A stretch of DNA of 64,000 nucleotides. It comes from Tenrec ecaudatus (Eukaryota > Chordata > Mammalia > Afrosoricida > Tenrecidae). Below the pieces are notes generated by a model. It saw only the letters and a list, made by a program, of their open reading frames with translations. It had not been told where the DNA came from and searched no databases. The stretch is from contig NC_134531.1 in the NCBI RefSeq assembly GCF_050624435.1, positions 251,300,812 through 251,364,811 of the forward strand, in the 5' to 3' direction. Positions 34,806 through 46,270 of the stretch are shown here, one piece after another (the first letter of the stretch is position 1; each line of letters opens with the position of its first letter). The translations under genes were made by a program, and so were the position numbers.

Positions 34806-35059
34806 AATAAAAACTTAAGATCACAGACTCTTCTTTCTGATAGCTGGGGAACATCTAATTTCTTGATCAGACTTTGCTATAGCACCAATATCTTCAGTGA
34901 TCTCCACATAAAGGTCATCATCATCAAGCAGGGTCATGTCATAAGAATTCATTGTTCCTTGAAAATTCATTCATGAAGCTTCAACTTATATATGCCTCCG
35001 TGCACCTTAAAGACATCATTGTCATTTTATGTTAGAGAACATTATCAATCATCCCCCTG

Positions 35060-35260
35060 GGGTATCGTTTCCATTGCCATCATGTCAGTGCGGACTCAAA
35101 ACAATTCTAGGGGGCAGAGTGGAACTTCCCGTGTGAGTCTATGACTCTGAAAATCTTCACAGGAGTAGAAAGCCTCATCCTTCCCTGTAGAGCTGGCTAG
35201 TGGTTTCAAACTACCTTCCTTGCAGTTAGCAGCCCACTGAATAACCACTATGCAGTGATG
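35060..35260 (-). mobile_element. AfroSINE, antisense
   Basis: The antisense order is CATTGCCATCATGTCAGTGC, GGGGGCAGAGTGGAACTTCC, CACAGGAGTAGAAAGCCTCA and TGCAGTTAGCAGCCCACTGA. Diverged copy, all segments present. Confidence 0.75.
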
Positions 35261-35700
35261 ATGTTATTAGTTATTTAAATTCTTTAGCCAGTGCTATAGA
35301 ATTTAAAATGCTTTAAAAAATCCTAATTCATTCTTCTAATCTTTCTACTTATATTGGTGTATTAAATTTAATTACATTTAAGGTAACTATTAAGGTTTTA
35401 GTACTAATGCCCGTTCTTTTATTATTTATTTTCAACTTGTGTCCATTGGTTATTGTCCCTCTGTTTCTTTGTCTTCTTCTTCTTCTTCTTGACTTTACTA
35501 TGGGTTACATGAATTTTTTTTTGATCCAACGTCATTTTTTATAGTGTTTTTTAAAATACATTTCTTCATGTATTTTCTGTAGTGATAACTCTGGATATTA
35601 CCATCAGATGATGTTACATTAATTAATATGGCTCTTCTACCCACATTCTTTGTTACTCCCACCCAGTGAATGTGTGGGAACATGTAAGTATTTGTAGGAG
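35261..35700. other. AT-rich stretch, possibly ancient L1M
   Basis: No firm assignment. Segments such as TTTTCTGTAGTGATAACTCT resemble old L1M antisense sequence. A (TTC)n run lies at about 35473-35490. Confidence 0.35.
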
Positions 35701-36290
35701 ATTCTAACTTGGGGATTGATCAGTTTTTCCATTCTGTTTGGTATAAAAGTGAGCCATCTCAGGAGCAGGGGCAGGAACCTATGGTCATCGAGGAAGAAGA
35801 GCTCCCAGCACAGCATTTGGGAGATCCATGCCTAAATGATGGAGACAGCAATGCTACCCTGAAACAGAGCTTTAGACAGCAGTGAGAGCATGAGGCAGAG
35901 TGGCAGGACGGCTTCTTGGCCCATGTAGGCAGAGACCAAGTGACTGAAAGATAGAGGACCAGAGAGACATGCCTGCCAGCACAACTGAGAAGCAGTGCGG
36001 CAGACAAAAGAATTGTATCCTTACCAGTTTTTTAGCTTGTTATTTTGCCTAATGAACACCCATAATTTATTTTTGTGCCTATTGCAGTGAATTATCGAAT
36101 CCAGCAGAGAAGTAGAATGCCATCGGAGGAATAGTTGATATCAGAATTGAGTTACAGAATGATGAAGGGCGGAGGCATGTAAAACCTCTGCCTGTGGCAG
36201 TCAACCTTAGACTGCTGTGAAGTTGGATTCTCTTTCCACTGTGTTTAGTCATGCCAACCACCCATGCATGGTTCTGGTTATCAATATTTA
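35701..36290 (+). repeat. Unclassified interspersed repeat, long copy
   Basis: It begins near GGTATAAAAGTGAGCCATCT, an ERV-internal-like start, and runs through GTGACTGAAAGATAGAGGAC, CAGACAAAAGAATTGTATCC and GTAAAACCTCTGCCTGTGGC to about GGTTCTGGTTATC. The 35920-36100 part recurs inside the chimeric SINE at 31633-31795. The frame at 35759-36007 on the minus strand has no recognisable domain. Confidence 0.5.
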
Positions 36291-36359
36291 ATCACTTGAA
36301 GAAAATTGTACAAACTTTACTTTCAATTAGATTCTTCTTCTTTTCTACTTTGAAACATG

Positions 36360-36910
36360 ACTATCTTGAGATAGTGTTTTAACTTTTGTTTCAAGTATAA
36401 AATATTATTCCTAAAACTTATAAAGGAAGTGATAGGCTATTGTAGGGACATATTTCTGATTTTTAGGCTGTATCTCCACTTTTCTGGTGCTCTAAGTTTC
36501 TTTTATTACTTTCCTTGATTTAAGAACTTTTAGCCAGTCTTAAAGATTTGCTAATTATGTTGTTTTGGCTGACAACAGATGACTTTAATATTTCTTCATT
36601 TGAAACTATATGGGATCCTCAGACCTCATTTTTGAAAAATAATTTTACTGCATATAGAATTTGTAGTAGACAACCCTTCCCTCATAAGCACATGCAAAAT
36701 GTTGTGTCACTTCTTGCCTTCATGGTTTTCAGTCATTTCATAGGGCTTACCCTATAAGCAATATAGCACTTCCCTGACACTGCTTTCTGCATTTTTCTTT
36801 GTCTTTGGTTTTCAAACGTTTAGTCATGAGGCATCTCATTATATTTCTTTGAATTTCATATTTATCTGAACTTGTTAATAAGTCTTTCTCTGTTCTTGAC
36901 ACCGTGTTCT
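36360..36910 (-). mobile_element. Ancient L1M-type fragment, antisense
   Basis: The order TTTCTTCATTTGAAACTATA, TTTTACTGCATATAGAATTT, TTGCCTTCATGGTTTTCAGT and TTTTTCTTTGTCTTTGGTTT is that of old mammalian L1 antisense 5' sequence. Heavily diverged. Confidence 0.5.
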
Positions 36911-37062
36911 TCTTCATGTAGTTCAATGAAGATGTCAGTTCTGCCCAAGGCATTAAATAGGTGTAATGCTATCCCAATACAAATATTATCATCTCTCTTT
37001 AAAGAATTGGAAAAACTGATTACAAACTTCATATAGAGAGGGAAGAAGCCTCCAAGGACAGA

Positions 37063-37305
37063 GTGGGAGGGCTTGCTTCACCTGTCTTTAGCCTCTATTA
37101 TACAGCCACAGTGGTCAAAACAGTGTGGTACTGGTGTAACAACAGATACCAAATCCAATGGAAAAGAGCTGTAAACTCAGAAATAAAATCATCATCATAC
37201 AGACAACTGACTTTTAATAAGGGCCCCAAAAATATCAAATGGGAGGCAGATGCCCTCTTCAACCGTGGTGCTGGAAAAAATGGATATCTACCTGCAGACA
37301 AATGA
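37063..37305 (+). pseudogene. L1 ORF2 C-terminal fragment
   Basis: The frame contains YYTATVVKTVWYWCNNRYQI and LTFNKGPKNIKWEADALFNR, collinear with the frame at 24617-25015. It ends at a frameshift, and the continuation (ILKIKHLGTLKEFTKRVISE) is in the frame of 37239-37640. Nonfunctional. Confidence 0.85.
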
Positions 37306-39962
37306 AGCAAGACCCTTATCTCATTCCATGCACAAGCATAAGCTCAAGGTGGATCACAGACCTTGAGGTAAAACCCCAAAATATTAAGGCCACAAATGAG
37401 GCAATTGGGACAAATCTGAGAACCTTGGCACAGGGAATACATAGGCTACCAGAAATAGGGAAGGACACAAATACAGAGGAGTCACAGATTGGAAAGTGGG
37501 ATATACTGAAGATAAAACACTTGGGTACATTGAAAGAATTCACCAAGAGAGTAATAAGTGAGCTTACAGACTGGGAAAACATCTTTAGCAATGACACATC
37601 AGGCAAAGGCTTATTACTAAATTCTTCAATACTTTGCTAGCTTACAATAATAATTAAAAAAAATTAATTGTCCACTGAGGGGGTGGGCAAAGGACCTGAG
37701 CAGAAGCTTCACAGGGCAGAAATCTGAATGGCCAATAAACATATGAGAAAATGTTTGTGATAATTAGCTATAAGAGAAATGCAAGTTAAAACAACTATGA
37801 GATCTCACCTAACACCCTCTAAGATAGCCCAATTAAAAAAATCAGAAAGGAACAAGTGTTGGAGGGGCTGTGGGGAGATAGGTACTCTCATGCACTGCTG
37901 GTGGACCTGTAGGTATGTACAGCTATTATGGAAATTTATTTGGTGCTATTTGTAACAGATGGAAATTGAGCTACCATACCACCCAGCAATCCCCCTACTG
38001 GGCATATACCCAGAAGAAGTAAGAAAAACAAACCACGGCCAGACATCTGTGCTCTGATGTTCATTGCGGCACAGTTCACAATTTCAAGGAGTTGGTAACA
38101 ACCCAGATTTCCATCAACGGACGAATGGATCAAAAAACCATGGTACATACATGCAATGGAGTACTACACATCCCTAAAAAGCAGTGATGACAGCATGAAG
38201 CGCACTGCCACATGGGAAGAACTGGAGGAAATTATGCAAAGTGAGTAAGCCAAGCATGAAAGGACAAGTACAACATGAGTCTGCTGAGATAAGCTTTAAA
38301 AATGGAGTATAGGACAAAAGCTACTAAACACATACACTCCTGGAGTGAGGTTCAGGTACTATGGCAGGGCAAAACCCAATCCAGGGACACATGTGGCAGT
38401 CAACTAACTGGGCTGGGAAAAAAGAGAGAAAAAAGGCATGGGTAGGGTGGGAGCAGGGCACTAACCCACCCTAGTGTTTTGTTTATAACTCCACAGGAGA
38501 GGGAGAGAGAAACCAGCCTTCAACTCGGTGTGCTAAGATGTGAATACAACATACTAGCATTTGCAGGGAACCAATAGAGAGGTCTGTAGGCCTGCTTCAA
38601 TCCCATCTATGCGTACTTCCCCGCCACGCCCCTTCCCCACTCAGAGAATGCACTTCAGAGGACAGCACTGAAGCTATATCTTGGGGAGAGGGGCAAGTGT
38701 GATCAGAGCACACAGGGACAAACGAAGAGGGAAGGAGAGAGAGTGGAACACATCCTGACCCACCAAGCCTGGAGAATGATATTCCTTCTCAGAGCAGACA
38801 ATGTATAGAGAAGACCATAGGGCCAGCTCCACCACGAGACATGGTGTCCCTCAGTGAATAATAGCGCTATGGGAGACAACATTGGAGACACAGTGCAGGA
38901 ATTGTGCCCAATCTGACCCCATCACACTGGGAGGGGAGGGGGGACACTAAGCTCATGCAATAGAGCAGCAAGGGGAGCAAAGCTATGGAGTCCCTGGGAA
39001 TACCAAAAATAGATTTTGGGGACAGAATGTGTCACCCCATCAGACTCAACTGGAGAACACTCATAAAGGTCAAAAAGCAGACCTGGAACTATTTATAGGC
39101 TTTCACTTTTTTGTCATTGGATTTCTTTTTGCTGTTGTTACTTTGTTGGTTTTTTAAAATTTTTTCTTCCTTGGTTATTTTGTTTGGCTTTCCTTGTTTT
39201 GTGCTTATTATTGTCTCTGCATGTCTATCAAGATAAGATAGGCAGAATAAACAATTTGGAGGAGAAAACAACAATGATTGAACTGATGGTTCCAGGGGAC
39301 ACTCTAGATGGGAGAAAGGAGGAGCGTTGTTAACCAACCTAGGGATAAGGGAAAAACAAGTGAACAAAAATCAATGGGGAGAAGGGCATAGGATGGCTAG
39401 TGGGGCTTAAACAAGGGCAATACAACAGCCAGGAATTGCTGAAACCTGAAGGAGGGCCGAGCATGATAGTGGGACAAGAGGAAAGTTAAAGGAAATCGAA
39501 GGATAGAAGTAGGAGTCAAAGGACATTTATAGATGCCTAAACACAGGCATGTACATATGTAACTATATCTATACATAATGATAGATAAATATATCTATGT
39601 AGTTATACTTCTGTATTAAGTATTAAGGTAGCAGATGGACATTGGGCCTCTACTCAAGTACTCCCTCAATGCAAGAACACTTTGTTCTAATAATCCGACA
39701 TTCCATGATGCTCACCTTCCCGACATGATCACTGAAGACAAAATGGGTGCATAAACAAATGTGGTGAAGAAAGCTGATGGTGCCCAGATATCAAAATATA
39801 TAGCATCTGGGGTCTTAACAGCTTGAAGATAAACAAGCAGCCATCTAGCTGAGAAGCAACAAAGTCCACATGGAAGAAGCAAACCAGCCTGTGTGATCAC
39901 AAGTTATTGATGGAATCAAGTAACAGACATCAAAGACCCAGAAAAAAAATCATTCCAATGTG

Positions 39963-40000
39963 GATGGGGATGGGGTGGGGGTGGGGACGGGGGTGGGGGC
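39963..40000 (+). other. G-rich tract in the L1 3' UTR (G-quadruplex-capable)
   Basis: At least six runs of four or more G are separated by 1-2 bases (GGGGATGGGGTGGGGGTGGG and onward). This satisfies the usual G3+N1-7 pattern on the L1 sense strand. Confidence 0.85.
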
Positions 40001-40764
40001 ACAGAGTGAAGACCCAAAGCCCATCTGTAGACAATTGTACATTCCCTTATGGAAGGGTCACAAGGAATTGACAAGCCATTCAGGGTGCAGTATAGTACTG
40101 ATGAAACATACAACTTTCCTCTAGTTCTTTAATGCTTCCTCCCACCTACTATCATGACCCTAGTTTTACCTTACAGTTCTGACTAGACCAGAACATGTAC
40201 ACTGCTACAGATAAAAGGCTCCATCACAGGGAATCCAGGACAGATGAACCCCTCAGGACCAATAATGAGAATAGTGATACCAGGAGGGAAATGGGAAGAG
40301 GGCAGGAGAAAGAGGGAACCAATCACAGTGATTGACATATGACACCACCACCCCCGCCCCTGGGGGATGAACAACAGAAAAGTGGATGAAGGGAGACAGT
40401 GGATGATATAAAATTTGAAAAGAATAATAATTTATAACTTATTAAGGATTCATGAGGAAGGGAGGGGGAGAGAGGGAGGGAACAATTGAGCAGCTGGTAT
40501 CAAGGGCTCCAAATAGAAAAAAAAATGCTTTGAAAATGATGATGGGAGAATATGTGCAAACATGATTGACACAATGGATGGACATATGATTGTGGTAAGA
40601 GCTGTAAGAGCCCCCAATAAAATGATTTCATAATTTTAAAAATTTTTAAATGAACACACTCAGTATATCTTAAACTGAAAGAACTTGAGAAAAAACTCAA
40701 ATGTTGAGGTACAATATTGAGAAACTCTAAGCAAAATATTGAGTGAAGCAGGACGCATCAAAGA

Positions 40765-41025
40765 ATGATGGAAACACTACACAGAGTCACTCTCTCAAAA
40801 GAACTAGTCAGCAGTCAACCATTTCAAGAGGTAGCATGTGATCAAGAACCAGTGATACTGAAGGAAGAAATTCCAGCTGCACTGAAGGTATTAGCCAAAA
40901 GTAAGGCCTCAGAAACCGAGAGAGTCCCAACAGCAATGTTTCAACAAACTGGGATAACACTCGAAGTGCACACTCAACTATTTCAGGAAATTTGGATTCA
41001 CTATAGCACCTGGCCAACTGACTAG
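40765..41025 (+). pseudogene. RTE reverse transcriptase amino-terminal fragment
   Basis: The frame contains TLSKELVSSQPFQEVACDQE, PVILKEEIPAALKVLAKSKA and PTAMFQQTGITLEVHTQLFQ, the RTE region leading into RT fingers. A stop follows the TWPTD segment. Collinear with 6695-6994. Confidence 0.8.
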
Positions 41026-42201
41026 AAAAGATCCACATATTTACCCCTTTTAAAGAAAGGTGACCCAACAAAGTATGAAATTTATGGATTAATCTCCCAA
41101 TATCATATGCAAGTAAAATTTTGCCAATGATTATTCAACAACCCTTGCAGCAATAGATTGATAGGAAGCTGGCAGACATTCAGGCTGGATTCATATGTGG
41201 ACGTGGAAACAGGGATATCGTTGCTGAGGTCAGATGGACCTGCGCTGAAGGTAGAAACTTCCAGAAAAATGTTTACTTGTATTTTATTGACTATTAAAAG
41301 TCATTTAATATTGTGAATCATAACAAACTATGGATAGCATGGAGAAGAACCGGAATTCTAGAATACTTCATTGTACTCGTGCAGACACTTTATGTAGACT
41401 AAGAAGCAATTGTTCCAACAGAACAAGGGTGTGCTGCATCATTTAAAATAAAGAAAGAGATGCTTCGGGGTTGTATCCTCTTATTATACCATTCGGTCTG
41501 CATGTTAAGAAAATACTTTAATAGGCTATATTATATAAAGAATGGAGCATTGGAACTGGATGATGATTTACTAACAACCTTTAAAATGCAAATAACACAG
41601 TATAGCTTGCTGAAAGCAAGGAGGCCTTAATGTACTTACTGATGAAGATCAAGGACTATAGCCTTCAGTATGGATTATAACTCAAAATAAAGAAAACCCA
41701 AAATCCTCACAACTGGACCAATAGATAGTATCATGATCCATGGTGAAAGGATTGAAGTTGTCAAGGATTTCACTTTGTTTGGATCCACAATCAATTGTCA
41801 TGGAAGTGGCCTCCAAATCAGACAACATATGTAAAGTAGGTGCCAATAAAACCGTTGGGGGGGAAAAATCAAGCTGTTTATTGTACTGAATAAATCTGTT
41901 GTACACACCCTCCTTAAAGAACAAGCATATTGCTTTGAGGACAATGGTGAACCTGACCAAAGCCATAGTATTTTCAGTCACCTCATATGCAAGTGCAAGT
42001 TGGACTATGAATAATGAAGACTGAAAAATTGATGCATTTCAATTATGCTATTAGCAAAGAATATAAAAAATTCAATGGGCTCCCTGAGAAACAGAAACAA
42101 AAACGTTTATTAAAGCCAGAATGCTCTTTAGAAGCAAAAATGGCAAGGCTTTCCCTTGCTACATTTGAACCTGTCATCTGGACGATCTAGTCCTTGTAGC
42201 A

Positions 42202-42395
42202 CAGTGGTTCTCAGTCTTCTTAATGCTGCGATCCTTTCATACAGTTCCTCATGTTGTGGTGACCCTCTTAACCATAACATTATTTTCGTTGCTACTTCAC
42301 AACTGTAATTTTGCTACTTTTGTGAATTGGGTGACCCCTTTGAAAGGGTCATTCAACGCCCAAGGGGGTTGTGACCTACAGGTTGAGAACCGCTG
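42202..42395 (+). mobile_element. SPIN-like non-autonomous hAT transposon (194 bp)
   Basis: The left end CAGTGGTTCTCAGTCT and the right end AGGTTGAGAACCGCTG form terminal inverted repeats of about 16 bp. The interior has the segments TACAGTTCCTCATGTTGTGG, TTATTTTCGTTGCTACTTCA and TGTAATTTTGCTAC, and the palindromic GACCCCTTTGAAAGGGTC part, as in short SPIN copies. An 8-bp TSD, TTGTAGCA (42194-42201) against CTGTAGCA (42396-42403), fits hAT. SPIN is known from tenrecs, murine rodents, a bat, bushbaby, opossum, frogs and lizards by horizontal transfer. Confidence 0.85.
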
Positions 42396-42599
42396 CTGTA
42401 GCAGGACATCATTCTTGGTAAAGCAGAGGGTCAATAAAAATAAAAATGAGATGGATTGACACAGTGGCTACAACAACGGACTCAGATGCAACAATTGTGA
42501 GGATAGCGCAGGACTAGACAGTATTTTGTTCTGCTGTACTTAGACGGCCACTCTGAATTGGAATTGACTAGATAGCACCTAGCAACACCAATATCATTA

Positions 42600-42829
42600 T
42601 CGTCTTGGAGCCAATTCTCTCATCTGTCGAGTGAAGCTAATCCTACCTATTTAATGTGGCCTTAGTACACATTCTAATGCTCTGAATATCTACTATTTTG
42701 TGGGCACTGATTACAATGTCCTCTTCTTATGCACATCAGCTCAAGGAAACCAAGACTCATTACAGTTCCTCATATGACATAATCTAATCTTTCTTTTGGC
42801 AAGAAATCTCACCAAAAGCTACTCTTATG
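42600..42829. other. Short unassigned stretch, faint MIR trace
   Basis: TTCTCTCATCTGTCGAGTGA followed by TAATCCTACCTATTTAATG resembles a decayed MIR segment, too short to be sure. Confidence 0.35.
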
Positions 42830-43115
42830 GCCTTTACACCTGCTCTCCTTTTCTGAATAAAATCCAGCTTATCCTCCAGATTTCAGCTTAGACACAATTT
42901 TCTCTGTTTACATGTGTTAGTGCAGTTCTCCTTCAGCCCTTGCCTTCTTTAATATATCATCCCAAACAGTTATCTGCTTATTATCTGTTTACGTTCTGGA
43001 CAGCTCACTATAAGTCAGCTCCGTGACGTGTGAGACACTCTGGGTCTTTCTTGCCATTGTGGGCCCATATTTAGTAGATTGCTCATCACATATTAAATAC
43101 TCAATATACGTTTGG
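42830..43115 (+). mobile_element. L2 LINE 3' end
   Basis: The L2 tail order is visible: TTTCAGCTTAGACACAATTT, ATCTGCTTATTATCTGTTTA, GGTCTTTCTTGCCATTGTG and TTAAATACTCAATATACGTT (consensus TAGGTGCTCAATAAATATTTG). Ancient and heavily diverged. Confidence 0.72.
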
Positions 43116-44659
43116 AACTGTAAAGCACAATGTAGTTCCTGAAGTAGAGTAAATATCAGTCAAATGACAACATTATAAGATTTCTCTCCAGTTTGTGATT
43201 TACATCATAATTCCACTAACCATAAAGATAATATAATTTTTTTCAAAGTGTGCTAAAGCTACCTTTAATTTCAATATACCCCTTATTATGGCCTTTGAAT
43301 TTTACAAAGTAAAATAAAGAGCAAAAGTATTTTTCTTATAACACTGGTAGCAATCCACATATGATGTAGGGAGGGAGTAACCTTTTGCTAAAATGTATTC
43401 CATGTGTCATATCAAAAGTAAGTCACACACCAATATTTTCTAATAAACTTAAAAGAAACCCCAGACGTTCTTCTAAAGTAGCATGAAATTGCTCGTGTGA
43501 AGAGCAAAGCTCTGCTCTTCCTACTTGAAACCCCAGGAGTCCTTCAGATTTGTTGTTACCATATAATTTTTTCTTCACAATTCTTCCCGTCTACCAAGTC
43601 CACACAGCATAAAAGCAAAGACCTCTCTTTTGTAAGAGTGCACAAAGTAACCATAGAAAATTCTGCTGTTTCCCACAAACCAGAACGAAGGTAGCTAAGT
43701 AACATTTATCAGACTACTGGGTGAGTTGCCAGGAGTCAAAGCACTTTCCAACTCTTTCCCTCAAGGGGAAAGTTCAAGAGCCCACCAGATTCTCTTGAGA
43801 TGTCGGAAAAATAATAGAAGAGGACAGTTCCTGTCATAGTTGCTTTGATTCCAGGTCATCACTCTCACAGCTGAATTGGGAAAGAGTTTGAACAATCTAG
43901 TGTGCAGAACATTATCCTCTCAGGACCATTAATCTTATGCAATGTTCTGGCCAGGAGGCCAAACAAATTCGAATTAAGAATAGGTTGCTTAAATAAAAAT
44001 GAATGGGGTCCTGAATAGGTTGTGAGTTAGAAAGTCACTTACTTGAAGCAAGGGACTCCATCTTTCTTGCAGACGGGGTGAACAGGGGGCTGAGAAAGGT
44101 TTCTAACTTAGGGGATAAGACACTCTGACATAAAGTACCCACGTTGTTGGGATTCCTCATCCAGATGATCAAAAAATTACTTTCAGGAAGACTAAATAAA
44201 ACTCAGATGCACAAGTATCTTTCACAAATGTTTTATCTGCCATCTTTGTTGTCAGTGGAAGCTCCTTGAGGTCTTGCTTGCCATTGTAAACTAACAGTCT
44301 TATCAGGCCCATGTTTTCAGGAGGAGCTCAGGTACCTTCCTGTTGTTCTTGGCAGCATACCAGGGAATCTAAAGCGTACCACACGCATCTCACTTGCATT
44401 GATATATATGTGTATGTATATGTATGTATATATGCATATATATGTAAATCTTGTACAATGGAGAGGTCATGGATACTGTTTTTGGAATGAGTGGTCTTAT
44501 GTTTCCAATAATATGGAGGATAGTGGGTAATAGCTGCACCTCATGAAGAATGTAATCATTGTCACTAAAATATGCATGTAGAAATTGTTGGAAAAAATTA
44601 AAGTATGTTATACGGCAATTGGTTCTAAAGCATTTATAATAAAGACAGCTGCATGTTAA
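43116..44659. other. Single-copy interval, with a possible L2 trace
   Basis: Mostly without recognised repeats. A faint L2-like segment (GAAGCTCCTTGAGGTCTTGC) lies at 44255-44285. A simple (TATG)n-type run covers 44401-44446. Open frames at 43497-43694 (+) and 44390-44683 (-) show no domain and include repeat sequence. Confidence 0.45.
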
Positions 44660-45155
44660 CAGTTTTATTGGCATATAATTCAAATATCCTACAATTAAGT
44701 AGTTTGATCACATGAAGAAGAGTTGTACAATCACCACCAAGATCAATTTTAAAACATTTTCTTTGTTCTTGTACTGTTTGTTATTAGCTCCCATTTCCCC
44801 ACAACTTCCCCTCCCATACACTCAAGGAACCATTAATCCACTTATTGTATCCATAGATTTACCTATCTAGGATTCATGTTAAAAATAAATTTAAAAACTA
44901 ACAAGAATCACAAAGTAAAAAGAAAAAAAACCTCAATAGAAAAGCAGAAAGCATTAAAAACTAGAACAAATTAAAAGTGGATCAAAAGGAAGATCAAATG
45001 AAAAGGTGTTCAATTTTAACCTAATTGAATCTCCAGTAATCTCCAGTAAACCACTTTCAAATGCATTCTGCATAATAGCAAGGCTATTCATGTTCCAGGT
45101 CTATGGCCAGAGGGGATTCACAGGAAGGTTAATGCACTGCTATTTCCCCCATACT
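44660..45155 (-). mobile_element. Older afrotherian L1 3' UTR, antisense
   Basis: Segments AACAGTTTTATTGGCATATA, GAAGAGTTGTACAATCACCA, CATAGATTTACCTATCTAGG, GATCAAATGAAAAGGTGTTC and AATGCATTCTGCATAATAGC are collinear with 33483-34060. A small duplication AATCTCCAGT lies at about 45028-45050. Confidence 0.7.
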
Positions 45156-46270
45156 ATTTTCTTAATTAAAAGGTCATTTTATTGGGGGCTCTTACAGCTC
45201 TTATAACAATCCATACACCAATTGCATCAGGCACATTTGTACATATATTGCCATCATTCTTTTCTAGGCATTTACTTTCTATTGAGTCCTTGGTATCAGC
45301 TCCTCTTTTTAGCCTCCCTTCCTGACCTTTGTGACCCCTTGATAAGTTATACATTTTTATTGTCTTCATATCTCACACCAACTGCTGTCTCCTTCCCCAT
45401 GGTTTCTCTTGTTCTTCTCCCTGGAGGGGGTGTGTGTGGTTATGTGTCCATCACTGCAATCAGTTCCCCCTTCCTCTCCTTTCCCCACTTTCACCCTACC
45501 TTTCTGGTATAGCTATAACCATTCTTGTTCCTGGATTCCATGTGTCATGAGCTCTTATCTCTTATCTGTACATGCTCTGCTCTAGTCTAAAGTGAAAGGC
45601 AGCAAACACTGGGGTCATGATAGTGGGGGTGTTGAGGAAGCCTCAAGGAGCCAGAGGAATATTTTGTGTTTCATCAGTGCTTTACTGCACCCTGGTTGAC
45701 TCATCCCTTCCCACTGACCCCTCTGTGTGTGTGTGGGGGGGGGGGGTGTCCCATTGTCTACAGAAGGGCTTTGGATCTCTGCTCTGACTCCCCTCATTCT
45801 CAACAATAGGGTTTTTGTTTGTTTGTTATGGGTCTTCTGATGCCTATTATCCAGTTGTCGATACCTTATGATTGCACAGGCTGGTGTACTTCTTCTTCCA
45901 TGTGGGCTTGTTGTTTCTCTGTTAGATGGTCGCTGGTTTAACTTCAAGCCTTTAAGACCCCAGATGCTATATCTTTTAATAGCCAGGCACCATCTGCTAT
46001 CTTCACTACAGTTACTTATGCACCCATTTTGTCTCCAGCGATTGTGCAGGGAGGGCGAGCATCACAGAATGCCACTTTGTTCTTGTATTGAGAGAGTGTA
46101 TGAGCAGAGGCCAGAAGTCCATTCAATACTTCAGTGTATTGCCATATAAATATATGCACATAGGTCAATAACAATATTGTAATGAATTAATGTGTTTACA
46201 TATGTACACACCTATGCTCATACCTCTATAGCTTTGCTTCCTAGATCATGCCTCTGTTTCCAAAACAATG
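45155..46270 (-). mobile_element. Tenrec-type L1 3' UTR, about 1.1 kb, antisense
   Basis: It begins with the antisense terminus (TTATTGGGGGCTCTTACAGC, CAATCCATACACCAATTGCA) and passes CCTTTAAGACCCCAGATGC and CAGGCACCATCTGC to the region matching 39530-39650 reversed. It inserted at the edge of the older L1 at 44660-45155. A TG/G-rich simple run lies at 45723-45747. Confidence 0.88.

Larger units (their letters stand above)
33371..34960 (-). mobile_element. Older afrotherian L1 3' UTR, antisense, split twice
   Basis: The pieces 33371-33397, 33483-34275 and 34806-34960 are consecutive in one old L1 3' region. Segments AGAAGAGTTGTACAATTAGC, TTGTACCGATTGTTATTAGC, GATCAAATGATAAGATGCTC and CCAATGCATTCTGCATGATA also occur in order at 44665-45155. 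It is interrupted by two younger L1 ends (33398-33482 and 34276-34805). The sequence AAATGGCTGCTGGTTTGAAA stands at the second break point. Confidence 0.7.
36913..40640 (+). mobile_element. Tenrec-type L1, 3.7 kb, with a 2.3-kb 3' UTR
   Basis: A 5'-truncated L1 that starts inside ORF2 (the MSVLPK-like region, ATGTCAGTTCTGCCCAAGGC) and keeps the ORF2 C-terminus to about 38290, where GGACAAGTACAACATGAGTC matches the usual L1 protein end. All sequence from about 38300 to 40640 is 3' UTR, with GA-rich parts, the AACAAGCAGCCATCTAGCTG segment at about 39833, two G-rich tracts (39963-40000 and 40454-40480) and the terminus CCCCCAATAAAATGAT. Frames at 37063-37305 and 37239-37640 are ORF2 pieces separated by a frameshift. 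Confidence 0.9.
40655..42595 (+). mobile_element. RTE LINE, (+), with a hAT insertion
   Basis: A 5'-truncated RTE from the linker region (TTAAACTGAAAGAACTTGAG) through RT (ACCATTTCAAGAGGTAGCAT, CATTCAGGCTGGATTCATAT) to the 3' end (GAATTGGAATTGACTAGATA, GCACCTAGCAACACC). The catalytic region near 41590 is decayed (CAAATAACACAGTATAGC in place of the YADD-coding segment). It is interrupted at 42202-42395 by the SPIN-like element. Confidence 0.88.

Noticed and set aside
44401-44446. Possible array-like regular repeats
   Set aside because: A simple TATG/TA microsatellite without spacers, not a CRISPR or satellite array.
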